From Chondrosia reniformis (lineage: Eukaryota; Porifera; Demospongiae; Chondrillida; Chondrillidae): a DNA stretch of 64,000 nucleotides. The translations under genes were made by a program, and so were the position numbers. Each line of letters opens with the position of its first letter. Position 1 is the first letter of the stretch. Under the pieces are notes generated by a model. The model worked only from the letters and a program-made list of their open reading frames with translations, did not search any database and was not told the DNA's origin. Location of the stretch: NCBI GenBank assembly GCA_947172415.1, contig OX359201.1, positions 2,604,001 to 2,668,000 of the forward strand, read 5' to 3'. This document shows, in pieces, positions 44,579 to 56,373 of the stretch.

Positions 44579-45993
44579 ATGTGCCCATTTCTGTCATCTC
44601 CATGCCTCACAACTTCTCCAAGTCCAATGTTAGAGAGGCACAGATGCACGATGACATCGTGGGGCCGATCCTTCAAGGGAAGGAGAGGAAGGTCAAGCCA
44701 TCGAAGGAGGAGGCCAAGTCAAAGCCACCCATGTACCGCAGACTGTTGCAGCTCTGGGACCAACTAATCTTGGTAGAAGGAGTCCTGTGGAGACAGTACC
44801 AGTCAAGCAATGGACAGTCCTCTCTTCTACAACTAGTGGTACCCACAAGCATGAAAGAACAGGTGTTGCAGGAGCTGCATGGTGGAGTGGCAACAGGACA
44901 TCTCGGGGGGGACAAGACCCTTGAAAGACTCAAGGTTCGTTTTTACTGGCCAGGCTATCACAAGGATGTGAAGCTATGGTGTCAGCAATGCCAGGAGTGC
45001 CTCAAGAGGAAGTCACCACCACAGAAACGTAAGGCCCCCATGCAAACCCTGACTGCAGGTTCTCCAATGCAGATCGTTGCTGTTGACATCCTTGGCCCTC
45101 TCCCCAAGTCAACGAATGGTAACCAGTACATCCTAGTCGTGGCTGACTATTTTACCAAATGGATGGAAGCCTATCCCATCCCAAACCAGGAAGCTTTTAC
45201 CGTAGCCCAGACATTAGTAGACCATTTTTTCCTCAGATACTCTCCCCCAGACCAGTTACACTCCGATCAAGGCCGACAGTTTGAGAGTCAACTAATGAAG
45301 GAAGTTTGTAAATTGCTTGGCATTGAAAAGACTAGGACAACACCCTACCACCCACAGAGTGATGGTCTTGTGGAAAGATTCAACCGCACCCTGCTGTCAT
45401 TGTTGTCCACAGCCCTCAATGGCAAGGAACACGAGTGGGAGTGCCATCTCAGACCAACCTGCATGGCCTACAACACCAGTGTGCAGGCAAGCACCGGTTT
45501 TACTCCATTCTACCTCATGTTTGGACATGAGGCTAGAATACCACTGGATATCATGTAGGGAGATGTCAGTCAAGCAAGCTCATCCAGCTCATACACTGAG
45601 TATGTGACCACCTTACAGAACAAACTGTGTACAGCATATTCAACTCTCAGTACGAAGTTGAAGGCTTCCTTTGACAGACAAAGACAGTACTACAACCGGA
45701 ATATCCATGGCAAACCATACAAAGATGGTGATCTTGTGTTTCTCTACTCCACTGTCATTCCTAAAGGCAGGTCCAGGAAATTTCACCAACCTTGGACAGG
45801 ACCATACAAGATAGTGAAACAGTTATCTGATGCAGTCTACCGCATTCAACACACTAGGAATAGGAAACGCTTGGTAGTTCATTTTGATCGCCTCAAGCCT
45901 TGCCCTCTCAGTGAAACTCCTACTCGTACCCCTCCCAGAAGATCATCCTCTATTAACCGAGAGACTGTTATGCCCACTAGACGTCACTTTTGA
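44530..45993 (+). pseudogene. Gypsy integrase with GPY/F-like C-terminus
   Basis: In the frame after the RNase H deletion: IPCRQCGRPQSGEP, then the HHCC zinc domain (H100 and H107 in LHGGVATGHLGG; Cys pair in CQQCQEC, numbered from 44,581), then the DDE core. The core has Asp169 in AVDILGPLP, Asp229 in LHSDQGRQFES and Glu265 in GLVERFNRTL, with 35 residues between Asp229 and Glu265. TAG 45,556-45,558 interrupts the frame after ARIPLDIM. It then continues to 45,993 with PWTGPYKIVKQLSDAVYRI, the GPY/F module that contacts DNA or chromatin. A last frameshift near 45,960 leads to RSRRPPDQFGTGITH ending at TAG 46,124-46,126. Confidence 0.92.
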
Positions 45994-46149
45994 GCCACAG
46001 ATAGTTGACTCTGATGCTGAGAACACCACTGGAGCAGCTGATGTTCACTCGGGTGGCTCTACAGACCGTTACCCCTGTCGCAGCAGGAGACCACCAGATC
46101 AATTTGGTACTGGAATTACTCATTAGTACCTGGACGAGACGTCCTCTTC

Positions 46150-46164
46150 AAAAGAGGGGGCAGA
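46150..46164 (+). other. Gypsy polypurine tract
   Basis: AAAAGAGGGGGCAGA lies directly before the 3' LTR and would prime plus-strand DNA synthesis. Confidence 0.8.
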
Positions 46165-46565
46165 TGTAACAGAGTTACTGACACTGTAATTGTTTAGGTT
46201 ATCAATTTAGATTAATAATCCAACTTGGAATAGGTCAGTGTGTGTTACCACTCTTATATGTATTCTGTTTGTTATACCACTTCCTTATGATTTAGTTCAC
46301 CCCAGTTTATGATCTCTCTGTAATTAGGTTTATTCACTTGTACCCCTCAGTTTTATAAGAGACACATTTCTATTCACTTAAGCAGTCACGTTCTTTTCCA
46401 TGATATTTGTAAAGGTCACTTCACCCTCATCATCTATAAATACCCTCACCTAGTTTTACCATGAGGCTTGATTATACACAGAGTGTGTATAGCTCTAATA
46501 ATCTAATTGGTCATCCAATCTAAGTTCATTGCGATCCCTCGAGTCGTAATCTCGACGCGATTACA
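46165..46565 (+). repeat. Gypsy 3' LTR
   Basis: 401 bp, the same length as the 5' LTR and differing from it at five positions by eye. Followed by the TAAG target duplication and the array. Confidence 0.95.
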
Positions 46566-49500
46566 TAAGTACTAGTTGTATGTACTGGAACTTGTAATAT
46601 GTGCTAATTGTACGTACAAGTCATAAGTACTAGTTAAATGTACTAGTTGTATATACTACTTATACGTACTAATTGTATATAGTGATTCTATGTACTAGTT
46701 ACTCGTTCTATGGCCTAGTTGAATGTACTAGTTTTAAATTCTAGTTGTTTTTACTAGTAGTATGTTCTAGTTGTATATAGTAGTTGTATGTACTAATTCA
46801 ATATACTAGTTGTATGCACCAGTTCTCTGTATTAGGTGCATGTACCAGTTGTATGCACTAGTTGTATGTACTCGTTACTTTTTGTATGTACACGTTGCTA
46901 GTACTATGTATTAGCTGTATGGACTGGTTATATTTACAAGTTGTAGGTACTAGTTGTATATACTAGTTATACGTACTAGTACTAGCCATATGTGCTAGGT
47001 GTATATATGTACTAGTTGTATGTACTAGTAGTAGGTTCTAGTTGTATATAGTAGTTGTAGGGACTAGTTGTATGTACTAGTTTTATGTACTAGTTTTATG
47101 TACTAGTTGTGTGTACTAGTTATATGTACTAGATCTTGGTACTAGTTATATGTACTACTTATTTGTACTAGTTGTATGTAGTAGCTATATGTACTAGTTA
47201 CTAGTTGGATGGTCTACTTGTGTGTACTAATTGTATGTTCTAGTTGTTTATAGTAGTTTTATGTACTAGTTGTATGTACTTGTTGTATGTACTACTTGTA
47301 TGAACTAGTTGTATATACCAGTTTTATGTACTCGTTACTCATTGCATGTACAAGTTGTATTTGTTAGTTGTGTGTATTAGTTGTATATACTTGTGATAGT
47401 AGTGTGTAGAAGTTGTATGTACTAGTTACTAGTTGTATGGTCTAGTTGTATGTATTAGTTGTATGTTCTAGTTATTTATAGTAGTTTTATGTACTAGTTG
47501 TATATGCCAGCTGTATGTACTAGTAGAATGCACTAGTAGTATATACTAGTTGTATGTAGTAGTTGTATGTACAAGTTGTATGTATTGGTTGTATATAATA
47601 GTTGTATGGACACGTTAATAGTTCTATGTACTGGTTGGATGTTCTAGATGAACGTCCTAGTTGGATGTATTAGTTGTATGAACTTGTTGTATGTACTACT
47701 TGTATGAACTAGTTGTTTTGTACTAGTACCAGTTATATTTAATAATTGCAGGTTGTAGTTTTCTGTGTCCTACATGTATGTACAAGTAACTAGGTATATA
47801 TACAAGTTGTATGTATTAGTTGTATGTACTTTTTGTATATAGTAGTTTCATGTACAAGTTGTATGTACTAGTTGTATGTACTAGTTGTATGAACTATTTC
47901 TATGCATTCGTTACTAGTACTAATTGTGTGTACTAGTTCTAGTAATATGTCCTGGGTCTATGTACTAGTTGTATATAGTAATTGTATGTACTAATTACTA
48001 GTTGAATGTACTAGTTGTATGTTCCAATTTTAAGTAATAGTTATATTTCCTAGTTATATGAACTAGTTGCATGCACTAGTTGTTTGAATTATTTCTATGC
48101 ATTCGTTACTAGTTATATGTACTAGTTGTGTGTACTAGTTTTATGTATTAGATGTATATATGTACTAGTTGTATGTACTAGTTATATGTACTAGTTGTAT
48201 GTACTAGTTGTGTGTACTAGTTTTATGTATTAGATGTATGTACTGGTTTTATGTACTAGTACTAATAATATTTGCTAGTTGTATGTAATAGTTGTATTTA
48301 CTAGTTGTATGTTCTAGTTGTATGTACTAGTTGTATGTTCTAGTTATATGCACTAGGCTTACGTACTGTTTGTATGTACTCGTTGTATGTAGTAGTTGTA
48401 TGTACTAGTTGTTTGTACTCGTTACTAGTTGTATGTTCTAGTTGTACGCACTAGTTGTAGGTACTAGTTGTATGTCTTAATTGCGTGTTCTAGTTGTGCG
48501 TAGTTGTTGTATGTACTAGTTAAATGCACTAGGTTTATGTACTGTTTGCATGCACTGGTTGTATGTACTAGTTGTATGTACTAGTTGTATGTACTCGTAG
48601 TATTTACTAGTTGTAGGCATTAGTTGTATGAACTAGTTGGATATAGTAGTTGTATGTTCAAGTTGTATGTAGCAGTTGTATGTACCAGTTTTAGGTACTA
48701 GTAGAATGTACTGGATGTTTGTACTATTTCTATGAACTAGAGGTATATTTTGGATGTAAGTAGTAATTGTAAGTACTACTTGTATGTACCAGTTGTGTAC
48801 TAGTTGTATGTACTAGCAGAATGTACTAGTTGTATGAATTAGTTGTTTCGACTAGTTTTATATACTAGTTGTATGTCCCATTTGTATGTACTCGTTACAA
48901 GTTGTATGTACAAGTTGAGTGTACTAGTTGTGTGTATTAGTTGTACATGCTTGTTAATATTTGTATGCCCATGTTGTATGATACCTGTTGTGTGTACTAG
49001 TTGTATGAACTAGTTGTATGTATCTGTTGTGTGTACTAGTTGTATATAGTAGTTGTATGTACTAGTCCTCTGTATTAGTTGTATGTACTAATTTTATGTA
49101 GTAGTTGTAAGTACTAGTTACAAGATATAAGGTCTAGTTGTATGTAGTAGTTGTATGTTCCAGTTGTATATAATAGTTGTAGGTACTAGTTGTACGTAAT
49201 ACTCATAAGTACTAGTAATATGTAGTAGCTATATGTACTAGTTACTACTTGTATGGTCTACTTGTATGTACTGATTGTATGTTCTAGATATATATAGTAG
49301 TTGTATGTACTAGTTTTATGTACTCGTTACTGGTAGTATGAACAAGTTGCATTCACTAGTTGTGTGTATTAGTTGCATATACTCGTTACTAGTTTTATAT
49401 ACATGTTGTATGGAATAGTTATGTGTACTAGTTCTATGAACTAGTTGTATGTACTAAATGTTTGTACAAGTTGTATGGACTAGATGTTTGATCTAGTTGA

Positions 49501-51588
49501 ATTTACTACTTATATGTTCTAGTTGTATATAGTAGTTGTAGGTACTAGGTCTATGTACTAGTTGTAAGTACAAGTTATTTGTACCAGGTATATGAACTAG
49601 TTGAATGTTCTAGTTGTATGAACTAGTTATATGTATTCATTACTAGTTGTATGTACTAGTTGTGAGTCCTATTTTTATGTACTTATTGTATGAACTAGTA
49701 CTAGTTAAATTACTAGTGTTAGATACTAGTTGTATGGACCAGTTTTATGTACTAGTACCCGTTACATTTACTAGTTGTAGGTATTAGTTGAATGTAGTAT
49801 TTGTATGAACTAGTTGTTTTATACTAGTACAAGTTATATTTACTTGCTATAGGTACTAGTGGTATGTAACTGTCGTGTGTACTAGATGTATGTTCTAGTA
49901 ACTACTTATATGTTCCAGCTGTGTGTATTAGGTGTATATACTAGTTCTATGTAGTAGTTGTATGTATATGTTGTATATACTGGTTGTATGTACTAGTTGT
50001 ACATAGTAGTCGCATTTACTAGTTGTATAAACTAGTTTTATGTAATAGTTGTATGTATTAGTTGTAGTACTAGTTGTATGTAGTAATTGTAAGCACTAGG
50101 TTTATGTACTGTTTGTATGTACTCGTTGAATGCAGTAGTTGTATGTACTAGTTGTATGTACTCGTTACTAGATGTATCAACTAGTTAAATGTAATAGTTA
50201 TATGTACTAGTTATTTGTACTAGTTATTTGTACTAGTTGTATGTACTAGTTCTATATACATGTTGTAGTCCTAGTTGCACGTACCAGTTTTATGTACTAG
50301 TTGTGTGTATAAGTTATATTGACTATTTCTATGTACTAGTTGCTGTACTACTTTAATGTACTAGTTGTATGTAGTACTAATTGTATGAAATATTTGTATT
50401 TAATATTTGTTTGTATCAGTAGTAAATACTAGTTGTATGTACTAGTTGTATGAGCGAGTTACTAGTTGTAGGACCTAGTTGTATGTACTAGTTGTATGTA
50501 CTAGTGATATTATCTAGTTGTATGAAGTAGTTATATGTACTAGTAGTAATACTAGTTTAATGGACTAGTTGTGTGTACTTGTTATATATACTAGTTGTAT
50601 GTACTAGTTCTGAGTACCAGTTGTATGTATTAGTTGTAGTGCTAGTTGTATGTGGTAGTTGTTTTTACATGTTGTATGTACTAGGACTTGTTATATTTAC
50701 TAGTTGTAGGTTGTACTTACATGTAATAGTTGTATGTACTCATTACTAGTTGTTTGTAGTGGTTGTAGTTACTAGTTGTATGTACTAGTTGTATGTATTA
50801 GATGTATGTACTAGTTGTATGTACTAGTTGTAATACCAGTTTAATGTACTAGTTTTATGTAGCAGATGTATGTACTAGTTTTATGTACTCATTATGTGAA
50901 CTAGTTGTAGTACTACTTGTATGTATTAGCTGTATTTACTAGTTTTATGTACTAGGACTTGTTATATTTACTAGTTGTAGGTACTACTGGTATGTAATAG
51001 TTGTATGTACTTTTTACTAGTTGTTGGTAGTGGTTGTATGTAATAGTAGTGCGTAATAGTTATATGGACTATATGTTATTACTAGTTGTATGTACTAGTA
51101 ATAGATATATTTACTAATTGCAGGTATTAGTTGTATGTACTAGTTGTATGTACTAGTACTAGTAATATTAGCTAGTTGTACGTAATAGTTGTAGATACTA
51201 GGTGTATGTTCTAGTTGTATGTACTAGTTGTGTGAACTACTTGTATTTACCAGTTGTATGTACTAGCTGTATGTACTAATTGTATCTATTAGTTTTATGA
51301 AGTACTTTTATAAACTAGTTGTATTTACTAATAATTGTTATATTTAATAGTTGTAGGAACTGCTTGTATGTACTAATTGTATATACTAGTTGAATGTACT
51401 AGGTGTATGTACTAATTTGATGTGTATGTATTAGGTATGTTTCCTGGTTGTATGTACCGGTTATAAGTACTACTTATATGTATTGGTTCTAAGTAATAGT
51501 TGTAAGTACTAGTTATGTATATTAGTTGTAGGTGCTAGTTGTATATACTAATTGAATGTACCATTACTAGTTGGATGTAAAAGTTGTA
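46566..51588. repeat. 13-bp tandem array, TGTATGTACTAGT orientation (segment 7)
   Basis: Longest uninterrupted array segment, about 5 kb. Its start (TACTGGAACTTGTAATATGTGC) is a paralogue of 34,150-34,210 in segment 6. No coding signal. Confidence 0.97.
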
Positions 51589-52523
51589 CAGTGGAACCTC
51601 TGTTAATGGACCTTCCCAATAGCGAAAACCTCCACTACAATGGCCCGGAAGTAAAGCACCGACTGAACTTCGTATTAAAGTTGTATGTAAGAACCCTCCG
51701 TATAGCGGAAACCTCTCAGTTCCAACTTACCTCCTTTGCCAAAGTGTAAATTCTATCTTTATTTAATGGAAAAGGGATTTACAATTCGAACGTCATATAT
51801 TGGGAATTAAAGTGTGAAAGAATGCAAATTGTGAGTAGTATACACAATCTTTTGACACGTATTGATTTGACACCTCAGTAACTTCATATACACATCCTGT
51901 ACACCTAAGCATTCTTTTAACCACAATGTTTACATATACCCGAATTTTGACCAGATTCGAATCCAGTGATATTGTTAGGTAAGCAGCTGCCATCTACGGA
52001 CAGGAGGAGCATCTCGAATAAGATAGATATGAACAGAATCGAGGGAGAAAGGAAGGCTTCCATAAGGACAAACAAGAAACTGTCGTTCTTAAATGTCTTT
52101 TAAAAAGCTTTGTAAATGAGCACGCACTTATACAGACTAAATTTTTTTGAAAAGTATCTTCTCCGAGATGCTCTTCCTCTCCATAGATGGCAGCTGCTTA
52201 GCTATCACTGGGTTTGAAAGAATCCCAGCGGGACATCCAATACTTTTTGGAGAGCTATTCCCACTTTATTGAAGCAACTACTACCAGCAAACTGATTGAT
52301 AGAGTTGGAATGTTGCATTCCGTTTGTGCCAGACAGACTACTATAGATGATCATAATTAAGGACTATACTTACATGCGTGCATGTAAGTATATATATATG
52401 AAGTCTGAGTAATTATTTCTGTGTAAAAACAAGAAATACGTAAAACCTCCCTTTAAAGAAAACCTCCTAAATAAAGGAAAAAGAAATTGTCCCAATGATG
52501 TTCCTTATTCAGAGGTTCCACTG
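51589..52523. mobile_element. Non-autonomous Tigger/pogo-like DNA element, 935 bp
   Basis: Ends CAGTGGAACCTCTG (51,589-51,602) and its inverse (52,510-52,523), 14 bp perfect, flanked by TA on both sides. This fits Tc1/mariner-pogo elements. Inside, TAAGCAGCTGCCATCTA near 51,980 and an inverse copy near 52,165-52,200 form a long internal inverted repeat. No transposase motif is readable in its short ORFs. Confidence 0.85.
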
Positions 52524-52525
52524 TA

Positions 52526-53607
52526 TGTCCTAGTTGTATGTACTAGTTGTATGTAGTAGTTGTATGTACTAGTTGTGTGTACTAGTTGTATGCACTAGTT
52601 GTATGTACTCGTTGTATGTACAATATATATGTACTTCTACTAGTTATATTTACTAGTCATAGATACTAGTTGTATGGAATAGTTGTGTGTACTAGATGTC
52701 TTTCCAAGTTGTATATATTAGTTGTATGTACTAGTTGTATATATTTGTTGTATATACTAGTTGCATGTACTAGTTGTATGTACTAGTTTAAGTACTGGTT
52801 GTATGTACTACGAATAGTTATATTTACTAGTTGTAGGTACAAACTGTATGTAATAGTTGTATTTACTAATTCAACTTATATATTGAATGTACTACTTACT
52901 AGTTGTATGTACTTATAATTGTTATATTTACTAATTGTAGGAATTAGTTGTATGTACTAGTTGTAAGTATTAGATATATGTACTAATTATATTTAGTAAT
53001 TGTAGAAACTAGTTGTATTTTCTAGTTGTACTTACTAGTTGTATGTACTTGTTGTATGTACTAGGTGTATGTACTAGTTGTATGTACTAGTAGTATAAAT
53101 CAGTTTGATGTGTATGTACTAGTTATTGTTTGTTTTATATACCGGCTGAGTTCAATGCACCAGTTTTATTTACAAGTTATATGTACAACGTGTATGTAAT
53201 AATACTAGTTATATTTACTAGTTGTAGATACTAGATGTATATACTAATTGTATGTACTCGTTACTAGTTGTATGTACTAGTTGTATGTATAAGTTGAATG
53301 TAGTCATTACTAGTTTTATATACTGGTTGTATGTTCTAGTTGAGTGTACTAGGTGTATGTACTTGTTTTGTGTACTAGTTTTATGTACAAATTGTAAGTA
53401 CTAGTTGTGTGTGAAAGTTGTATGTACTAGTTGTATGTACTAGTTGTATGTACTAGTTATATCTACTAGTTATATGTGTATGAAGTAGTTGTGTGTACTA
53501 GTTGTATATATGTACTAGCTATGTGCTACTTGTATGTACTAGTTTAATGTACTAGTTTTGTATACTAATTCTGCCAGTTTCTTGTTGTAGGTACTAGTTG
53601 TACGTAG
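52526..53607. repeat. 13-bp tandem array, TGTATGTACTAGT orientation (segment 8)
   Basis: Array between two DNA elements, same orientation as its neighbours. Confidence 0.96.
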
Positions 53608-53609
53608 TA

Positions 53610-54818
53610 CGCATGTGTAACATGTCCACAAATTTCCGATTTTTGTAAATCGTCATATTAGCGCTTTCAGAGGTGTCACATTCCAGGCGGAAGTGTCCCT
53701 AGCATGTGACCTGCGCGTGAAGCGGAGCACCAGCCACTGAAACGTCACGAGTCATCACTAGTCGTTACGATGTTAAATTATCAATTGTGAAAACTTATGA
53801 GCAATTTATATAGTATAGTGGAGGAAGGCCAATAAAGGCTTACGTGACCGAAACGTTCTATTTTTCTTTTGAATATACTATGTTAATAATCAAAAAAGAA
53901 TAGAACGTTTCTGTCACGTAAGCCTTAATTCCTCAGCTATTATTAACGTATTATAATAGCTGACGAATTAAGGCTTACGTGACCGAAACGTTTTATTTTC
54001 TTTTGATTATACTTCGTTACATTTCCGCCATTGATAATTACATAGATATTAGTAGACTTGCAATATGCTTACTGTTTCCACTTACCTCTTACAACAACAA
54101 TAAACTCCGATCAAAGAAACTGTATCGCTACCGAGAATCCTTACTTGACATATCAACTTCGGAAGTCTAATGTTTGTACCAAATATTTTGGTGCATATTA
54201 AACGTCATAAGACGTCATTGTATGATGGCTCAGCCATACTACTAATTTTGGCTGACAATCACGTGACAATACCATTATTCGAGGGAGAAATGACAAATGG
54301 AAAACGAACCGATTATTAGACAGTGGAGAATTGTATATCTAACCATTTTTTGACATCAATCTCTTCAGTAAGTAACAGCCTAAAAGTTGTATGTATACTC
54401 CTAGAATATTCCCCTGTTTAACTGAGATATTAAGTACTAGAGGCGCCTGATAAAGGTTCGAAAATACGTTTTCAATTATAATTTAAAAACTAAAGGGAAT
54501 TTAAAAGGAGTATACATACCATCGTTAGATGTCATTATCCTTCACAGATTGGTGTCACCATTTATTCTATATTTGTATTTTCCACTGTCTAATAAAACAT
54601 TTTTGGCGATTTGGCACCTATCACTTACGGCCGCTTACGTTCTTCTTTAAGCCTGCAATCATGATGCTCTTGTAGCCAAAATATTAAGAAAGAATTGCGC
54701 TTCAATTCTATATAATTTGTTTAGTGATACGATATTTGTTATAGAATAAATTAAAAAAGAGTGTTAGTTAGTGACTTTTATCGAAAATTTCCGAAAGTAT
54801 GGACATGTTCCACTAGCG
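53610..54818. mobile_element. Non-autonomous DNA element with TA duplication, 1209 bp
   Basis: The left end CGCATGTGTAACATGTCCA and the right end, read inverted, CGCTAGTGGAACATGTCCA are similar, and both are next to TA (53,608-53,609 and 54,819-54,820). The array is on both sides. Subterminal GTCCACAAATTTCCGATTTT and its right-hand counterpart continue the similarity. No coding region recognised; the 63-codon ORF at 53,979 lacks motifs. Confidence 0.7.
53834..54003. repeat. Three alternating copies of AAGGCTTACGTGACCGAAAC
   Basis: The motif occurs forward at about 53,835-53,860, inverted at about 53,904-53,930 and forward again at about 53,969-53,992. AATAGCTGA-GAATT flanks extend the pairing between copies 2 and 3. 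The region can form alternative long hairpins. Confidence 0.8.
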
Positions 54819-54820
54819 TA

Positions 54821-55788
54821 GTTTTATGTACTCGTTCGATGTACTAGTTGTATGTACTATTTTCTAATTTTGTGTCCTAGTTGTATGTACTAGTCGTGTG
54901 TGCTAATTGTATGTACTACTTGTATGTACTAGTTCATGTACTAGTTATATGAACTATTTGTATGAACTATTTGTATGAACTATTTGTATGAACTAGTTGT
55001 TGGTTCTTGTACTAGTTATACTAGGTTCTAGGTAGGTAGTAGTTGTATGTTCAAGATACTAGTTGTATTTACTAGAAGTCTGTACTGGTTGTATGTACCA
55101 GTTATACGTACAAGTTCTATGTACTAGCTGTATGTAAAGTTTGTAGGTACTAGTTGTATGTACTAGTTGTATGAACTACTTATATGTGTATGTACTGGTT
55201 ATATGTACAATGTGTTTCTAAAAGTTGTACATTCTAGTTGAATGTACACTAGTTGTATTTACTAGTTGTATGTACTAGTACTATGTTCTAGTTGTATGTA
55301 CTAGTTATATGTACTAGTTATATGTAGTAGGTGTGTGTACTAGTTGTATGTACTATTTACATGTACTAGTTGTAGGTTCTTGTACTAGTTATACTAGGTA
55401 TTAGGTAGGTACTAGTTTTATGTACTAGATACTAGTGTAATGTACTAGTCGCATATACTAGTTTTATGAACTAGCCTTATGCACTAGTTGTATGTACTCA
55501 TATGTAGTAGTTGCATGTACTAGTTGTATGTACTAGTTATATGTACATGTTGTATATGCTAGTTATGTGTAAAAGTTGTATGTATTGTATGTACTAGTTA
55601 TATGTACTACTTATATGTGTGTGTACCGGTTATATGAACTAGTTGTGTGTAAAAGTTGAAAGTACTAGTTGAATGTTCACTAGTTGTATTTACTAGATGT
55701 ATGTACTAGTAGTATGTTCTAGTTGTATGTACTATTTATATGTACTATTTATATGTACTAGTTATATGTTTGTGTACTAGGTATATGA
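54821..55788. repeat. 13-bp tandem array, TGTATGTACTAGT orientation (segment 9)
   Basis: Carries the higher-order landmark TTATACTAGGT-TTAGGTAGGTA near 55,010 and 55,390, found inverted in segment 11. Confidence 0.96.
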
Positions 55789-56373
55789 AGGAATAAGGAT
55801 TTCTTCTAACTGCGTCGAACTTATCTTTGGAAAGGTTCATCTTTCAACTTTTAGAGCGTCTAGAGACGCAGTTTTTTTCAATTCTTCTGTCTGCCAAACC
55901 TTTCGACCCTGGGGGTCTTCTTCAGTGACTGGTGGTGGTCTTCAAGGTGTCTTCATTCAACTAATAAATATAACAATGATTATAAACCGGCCATCCAATT
56001 GAGTGGAGCCAAGCCAGAATGGTGGAGAGGGAAGAGAACTGGTACAGAAGAAGAATTAAGGAAGCCCTGAAGATCCAACAATGACAGGTAAGAATGAACT
56101 TAGATCAAGGATTTGTACTAAGAAGTGGTTGGAAACCCTTTTTATGAATACTCCCTTCACCTCTTCTTCATCAGGAAATGACGTAAGCGATGACATCACT
56201 GATGAGGTAATCGAAAATGGCGGGAAAAGATGCCTATAAATGAAGAAACCTTCAAGACCACCACCAGTCACTGAAGAAGACCCCCAGGGTCGAAACGTTT
56301 GGCAGACAGAAGAATTGGAAAAAACTGTGTCTCTAGACGCTCTAAAAGTCGAAAGATGAACCTTTACAAAGAT
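55789..56373. mobile_element. 585-bp foldback element with about 137-bp inverted arms
   Basis: The arm at 55,822-55,958 is inverted at 56,240-56,375 with about 90% identity (for example GACCCTGGGGGTCTTCTTCA). The sequence AGGTATATGA occurs on both sides (55,779-55,788 and 56,374-56,383), consistent with a 10-bp target duplication. No protein motif. The arm contains CTGAAGA...GACCC..GGGTCGAAACG, hammerhead-like in layout. Its family is unclear: a foldback or a Penelope-related non-autonomous element are both possible. Confidence 0.7.

Larger units (their letters stand above)
40884..46565 (+). mobile_element. Ty3/Gypsy LTR retrotransposon, 5682 bp
   Basis: Two 401-bp LTRs (TGTAAC...ATTACA) bound a gag-pol region in the order gag, protease, RT, RNase H, integrase, diagnostic of Ty3/Gypsy. 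The 4-bp target duplication TAAG flanks it (40,880-40,883 and 46,566-46,569). A primer-binding site and a polypurine tract are in place. It sits in 13-bp array sequence 13 bp beyond non-LTR copy B, so it is younger than B. I count five differences between the LTRs (about 1.2%), a recent insertion. Confidence 0.96.

Noticed and set aside
40884-46565. An envelope gene, which would make the Gypsy element retrovirus-like
   Set aside because: Only about 170 bp separate the end of the integrase reading from the 3' LTR; no third ORF exists.
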